NCBI GenBank assembly: GCA_013398055.1
Contig: VZRS01014210.1
Coordinates: 289,933-353,932, forward strand
Length of the DNA: 64,000 nt
Direction: 5' to 3'
From: Ifrita kowaldi
Taxonomy: Eukaryota > Chordata > Aves > Passeriformes > Cinclosomatidae
The notes below the pieces were generated by a model. The model was given only the letters and a program-made list of their open reading frames with translations, had not been told where the DNA came from and made no database searches. Position 1 is the first letter of the stretch. The number at the start of each line of letters is the position of its first letter. The position numbers and the translations under genes are program-made. Shown one piece after another: positions 59,601 to 64,000 of this stretch.

Positions 59601-62600
59601 ATTTTTTTGAACGTAAAATTCAGACCACTGCCAAAATGAAAATGGTATGATGGTCAGCATGGGGAAGTGGCTCATGATTGTAAAGAGGAAAAGGCCACTT
59701 TCCACTGCAACAACAGAGGTTTTATTCATGCCTTTGACACTGACATTATGAAAAGCTTCACAGAGCTTTGGAGAGCTCCCCCAAAAAACCAGAACATGTT
59801 AACAGGCAGTAACATCCTGTACCTGTACAGGGAAGCCTGTGTGAGCTGGGAGAAGAACAAGGAAGGGTGGAGTGTAGGTATCAGAGTCTTGGGCTGCTAC
59901 ACTGTGTGTCTCACATGGATGTGTGTGTATCATCTGTGGAATCCCAGCCTGCAAAGCTAAGGAACCCAGCAACCACTCAGCACTAGGAGGAAGAGAAACC
60001 CCGTATTGACTTGGCCCTAGATAGAAGACTTTAAACTGTTCACAGTCTCTTCTTTTAATTTCTACTTTAGCCATTCTGCCGCAAAGCCTGTCCCTTCTGC
60101 TCTCTGTTAATCATCATCTTTCTGGGCAGTGGGAAAGATGCCTTGGTCTTCAGCTCATGTTGATCATGAGAGCTTAAGGACCAATGCCTGCAAGTGTTTG
60201 CTGTCTGTAGGAAGGTCAAAGTCTCCTGGGACTGTGAAAGGAGGCCAAGTAGGGGATGCTGGAGCACTTGCTTTTTAATGTCAGTGTGCATGCAATGTTT
60301 ATACACCTGTGCCTTAGCAGAAAAAAAGAGTGAACCAGATCTTGCTCCTTCAAGGACTCAATTATCTGAGAACTTTATTCTAAAGATCGGAAATACAGAG
60401 ATAAGTTAGGGCTTTTGGAACAGAGGATGGAAGCAGTGTTTATAAAAAGCCTGGTTGTGATCAAAATTGACAAAAGTATCTCCTAGTATCTGGGCACTGT
60501 ACTCAGAGGAAGCTCTGTTTGGATGCTTTAATGAAGTGCAATCCACTGTGTAGCTGAAATAGAGCAGTACCATTAATCTGGGAAGGAATAGGATGGTCCC
60601 ATTCTTATTCTTGTCCTTTAGCAGGCATAGAAGCTTCCAGTTTACAACCTGTCCAAAAGACATTTATTTCTTGGCACAAAATTTCAGTTGCAGCTGGCAA
60701 GTGGGTAAGTACTTTCTTCCAGCATTACTGAGAAAGAGGAATTATTTAGGTTGGCACAAGAAGTTTATAGTTTGGAGTTGTCACATGAAATTGAACAGAG
60801 AGAAAACATGAAGGCCAGGCATGTGGCATTGTTCTTTCAAAAGCAGTGCTGGAAATCCGGTCATCACTCGAAACCAAACAAAGCGTGCATGTGCTTGACC
60901 ATGGTGAGGAATTATCTGTCAGCTTCATAGGCCTCTCTTTCTTATTTTTTTTGGTGTTTTTTTTTCCTCCTGCAAGTGTTGTGTTTAACACTGAATTGCA
61001 TGTGTGTATACAAAGAATAACATCTGTTCTATTTTATGAGATCCACAGAGCGCGGTTGCTTTTCTATCCCTCCTGTGTATGGATTCTTTCCTCATGTGTC
61101 ATCCTTGCTGCTGAAGGCAGCCAGGCACTTGAGCTTTTTAATATCTTTTCTCTCTTTAGGGGCAGGAAGTTATTCATGGGATGGTAGTTGATTCTTCAGT
61201 TAGATTTCCTCACAAAATTAGATCTTACAGTAAGTCATTATTTTCCTAGAGAGTTTTCTGAGTAGGTAAAGAAGTGGGGTGATCTGCATCTGTTTTTCTG
61301 GAGGAGTTTTGGTAGTTGTTTTATCAATGGGTTAGATTTTCTTCTCCCTAGATGCATTTTGATAGGATGATTATTGGGAAGATAAATGAGATCAGAGAAG
61401 TATGAAGAAGGCTAGTCTAGTGTTTAGATTTTAGGTTATATATTTAAAAAACACATACTTTTCCTGGCAAATACTGTGCTTCTGATCTTTTGTCTTGAAG
61501 AATAACCATAGAAGTGGCAAAGGAGCCTTTTGGACGCAGTGAGTTAAGAATGTGTTGAGGTGTTACATACTTGGAAGATGGGTGCAAAGGAGAAAAAAGT
61601 GACCTTGTTTTTAGATGGAGTTGTTGTTGTCTTTTTACAAACTACTGTTTTCTTCAAATGCAAAGGAGTTATGTTTGTTTATATCTTATTAAGTAACATT
61701 TGTTTCACCAAATTTGATCAAAGGTTTAGTTGTTGCAGAATCAATAATAATTCTCTTACCTTAAGGAAAAATCTGTAATTTATGAATGTACTGTCCGTTG
61801 TATTTTAACTACTTGTACTACAAAATTTGCAAGATTACACAAATTGACTAGAAGATGCACACAAAATCCAATAATACATTTATCATGTCAAAGGTCAGTG
61901 AAATATGAAACATAATTACTGTAAATGAAGAAAATTGGCCTCTTAAACCTATGAACTAGAAGGCGTGGAAATAATTTTGTAATATGTATTCTCAGTGGTT
62001 TTGTTGAGACTGCTTTGGCACCACCAAAATTCCTTTACAGTCTATGTATGCTAACCCCTGTGTTATGTGGTAAAAAAAAGTACTCGTAAACTTGTACTTA
62101 ACCTCAGGATGAAGCATGTATATTGAATGTCTCCTTGCTATAGCCTTGTTCATGAGTAGCTTCCAATTAATAAAATGCAGATTTGAAGAATTACACCTGC
62201 GGAGACAAGTATTTCAGCAGATTTTGTGGTGTTACTGCTTCAATTCTGCCTCTTGACGCAGAGGTAGGATTATAAACTTTTGTAGGAAAGTTTTTCTCCT
62301 CTAGTATGCTTGTGAGGTGGGAGTCTGGCTAACAGCTCGTTAGTTTGTGTTTTCTCTGGGTTCTACTATGTCTTTGGATCATGTGAAACTAAACTTTATG
62401 CTTTTGGTGTACTGTTAAGGTAAAGTACTCATTTGAGGCCTTTTGGCTCAAAAAAAAAGCAGCATTTTAGAATAGGCTGTCAATTAGCCTAATTTCCTGG
62501 AGTGTGTCCTGTTGCAGAGGGTTCATTTTAACACAGGGTTCGTTTTAACACAGGTCAGTAAGTGCTGGATCCTACTTCTTCACTCAGACAGGACAAGACG

Positions 62601-64000
62601 GAGAGCTTGCAGAAGCCTGTAGCATGGCTGTGATTTCAGCAGCTGTTTTTGGGTAGGTGCACAGTGCAAGTCTCTTACTCACAGCTGGATTTTGGATGAG
62701 ACTGAAGCAAGTGTGGGCTCTCGTTGCCCCCACGCTGGAGCAGGCAGGCGCCGTCCTTAGCATGGAGGTGTTGTCTCCTCCTGGCAGTGAACATCTCGCT
62801 CTCCTTTGCCTTCTTTGCTCCTGATTTCCCTGGCTGGCTGAGTATGTGGCCAAGGCTGTGGTAGCCAGGGCCACCTCTCACCTTTGCCCAGGAGAAATCC
62901 ACGGAAGTGCAGCATGTGCACCTCCACGATAAAACCCCAGCAGCTCTCTAGGAGCAGCCTGGTTCTGCCGATAACTGCCCTCAGCTCCTACCATGACTCT
63001 GACCTGAAGCAGCTTCTTTGTAAACAAGATAATAATAAAGTGTGCTGCTATACTTACCTCTGTGCCAGTCTCTTTCTTGTGCCTGTGGAAGAAATAAGGA
63101 GCATAATTAATTATGAAAAGGAAGAGTTCTGAAGCACTGCGTGGCAGCCGGCTGTCATGCTCTTCTAGTGATCCCCCATCCTGCTGTCAGAAAGCTGGGC
63201 ATCCTTCAGGACACAGCAGTATTTTGCTGAAGAGTGATCAAAGGCTTCTTCATTGGCCAGAACCATCAAGGTAGATGGGCAGATGTTTGTTTTAAAATGA
63301 CTTGCACAGAGTTGCTGGGATCAGCAACTTGACTGCAGTGATGAAAAACATCTTTAACACACTAGAAATCATGAATTGTGTTTTGTTTGCTTAGATCACT
63401 GAGTGTTTAGGGCAGGCACCATGAGTTGCACGGTGTTAAAGAATATGTTACACAGCGGTTGCATTGCTGGAAAGCATTTGTAAATGTAAGCTTGAATTAA
63501 AGAGATGCATTTTTTCCCCTATTAAACTTTGAAGAGTTGAGCTTTGAAGACCAGTGAATTTTTGATGCTCTTAAACATCGTCTACAAGGAGCTGGTGAGG
63601 GATCTCCTGGCCTCCTATTTTGCCTTTTTTTGTTTTCCCCCATTTTTTTCTTCGATCTGATACTTGTGTGTTGGTTTTAGATGCGACAAGAAATGCAGAC
63701 ACTCTGGCTTTGGCATTTGAGCGATAGGATGGGCTGACATAACTGTGTGGGTTATAAATGAAGTATGAGCTCTGGAATACTGGCTTTCTTAGTGTCTGAA
63801 GGGAGTTATTGGGGTCCTGGATTTTTGTTGCACAGTGTAGCACAGTGTAATTAAAATAAACACTATAATGCTAATCATTTATGTATTTTTGCCTGTAGGT
63901 AAAGTTTTAAATTGGAATTAGCTATACTTCAGTGGAACTGGATTTTTTTTGGTGGTGGTGTGGGGTTTTTTTGGGGCTTTTTTTGTTTGTTTTTTATTAT
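56651..64000 (+). other. Gene-free T/G-rich stretch, probable first intron of a rightward transcript
   Basis: No recognisable coding exon. Hand counts on the plus strand show T and G excess (57361-57420: A12 C5 G18 T25; 61621-61680: A13 C7 G10 T30). Vertebrate transcribed strands commonly show such bias, so rightward transcription from the CpG island is likely. T-rich runs such as those at 60944-60966 and 63940-64000 are present. Open frames at 57095-57340 and 59667-59960 match nothing known to me. Confidence 0.4.
62517..62554 (+). repeat. Short tandem duplication
   Basis: GGGTTC(A/G)TTTTAACACA is present twice head to tail, differing at one base. Confidence 0.8.

Noticed and set aside
59667..59960. 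97-codon plus-strand open frame
   Set aside because: No family resemblance, and expected by chance in a stretch of this length.
1..64000. tRNA, rRNA, CRISPR arrays, bacterial-type operons or phage genes
   Set aside because: None seen by eye; gene structure, CpG islands and repeats are those of a vertebrate nuclear genome.

Overview
The window is vertebrate nuclear DNA, almost certainly from a bird draft assembly. The evidence is one intron-bearing gene with compact introns, CpG islands, decayed CR1-type LINE fragments typical of sauropsids, a solo LTR that I recognise from memory as a common avian repeat, and N-filled gaps. No prokaryotic, phage or CRISPR-like system is present. Only one protein-coding gene can be supported: the greater part of HYI (putative hydroxypyruvate isomerase), on the minus strand at 126-2628. 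Layout: (1) 1-2.8 kb holds HYI exons and its CpG-rich 5' end; the last exon lies left of the window and the first coding exon is cut at a single N. (2) 2.8-26 kb is GC-rich and gene-free, punctuated by short AT-rich islands with TAATTA-type homeodomain cores and, in one island, paired octamers. This pattern suggests a cluster of regulatory elements. (3) 26-55 kb is clearly more AT-rich and gene-free, with old CR1 LINE relics, a solo LTR with an intact 5-bp target duplication (35.1-36.1 kb), simple repeats and a small gap at 45.4 kb. (4) 55.27-56.65 kb is a strong CpG island interrupted by a 470-bp gap, so a promoter or first exon is probably partly missing. (5) 56.65-64 kb is T/G-rich on the plus strand and gene-free as far as I can see, as expected for a first intron transcribed rightward. 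Neighbour inference: in human, HYI (minus) lies next to PTPRF (plus), head to head across a long intergenic interval. The right-hand CpG island could therefore be the PTPRF promoter, and the 2.8-55 kb interval would then hold its distal regulatory DNA. No PTPRF coding sequence is visible, so this is a hypothesis from synteny, not a call. A minus-strand ATG with strong start context and a downstream splice donor in the same island leaves open a divergent, leftward transcript. All repeat and conserved-element calls were made by eye; no alignment or database search was possible.
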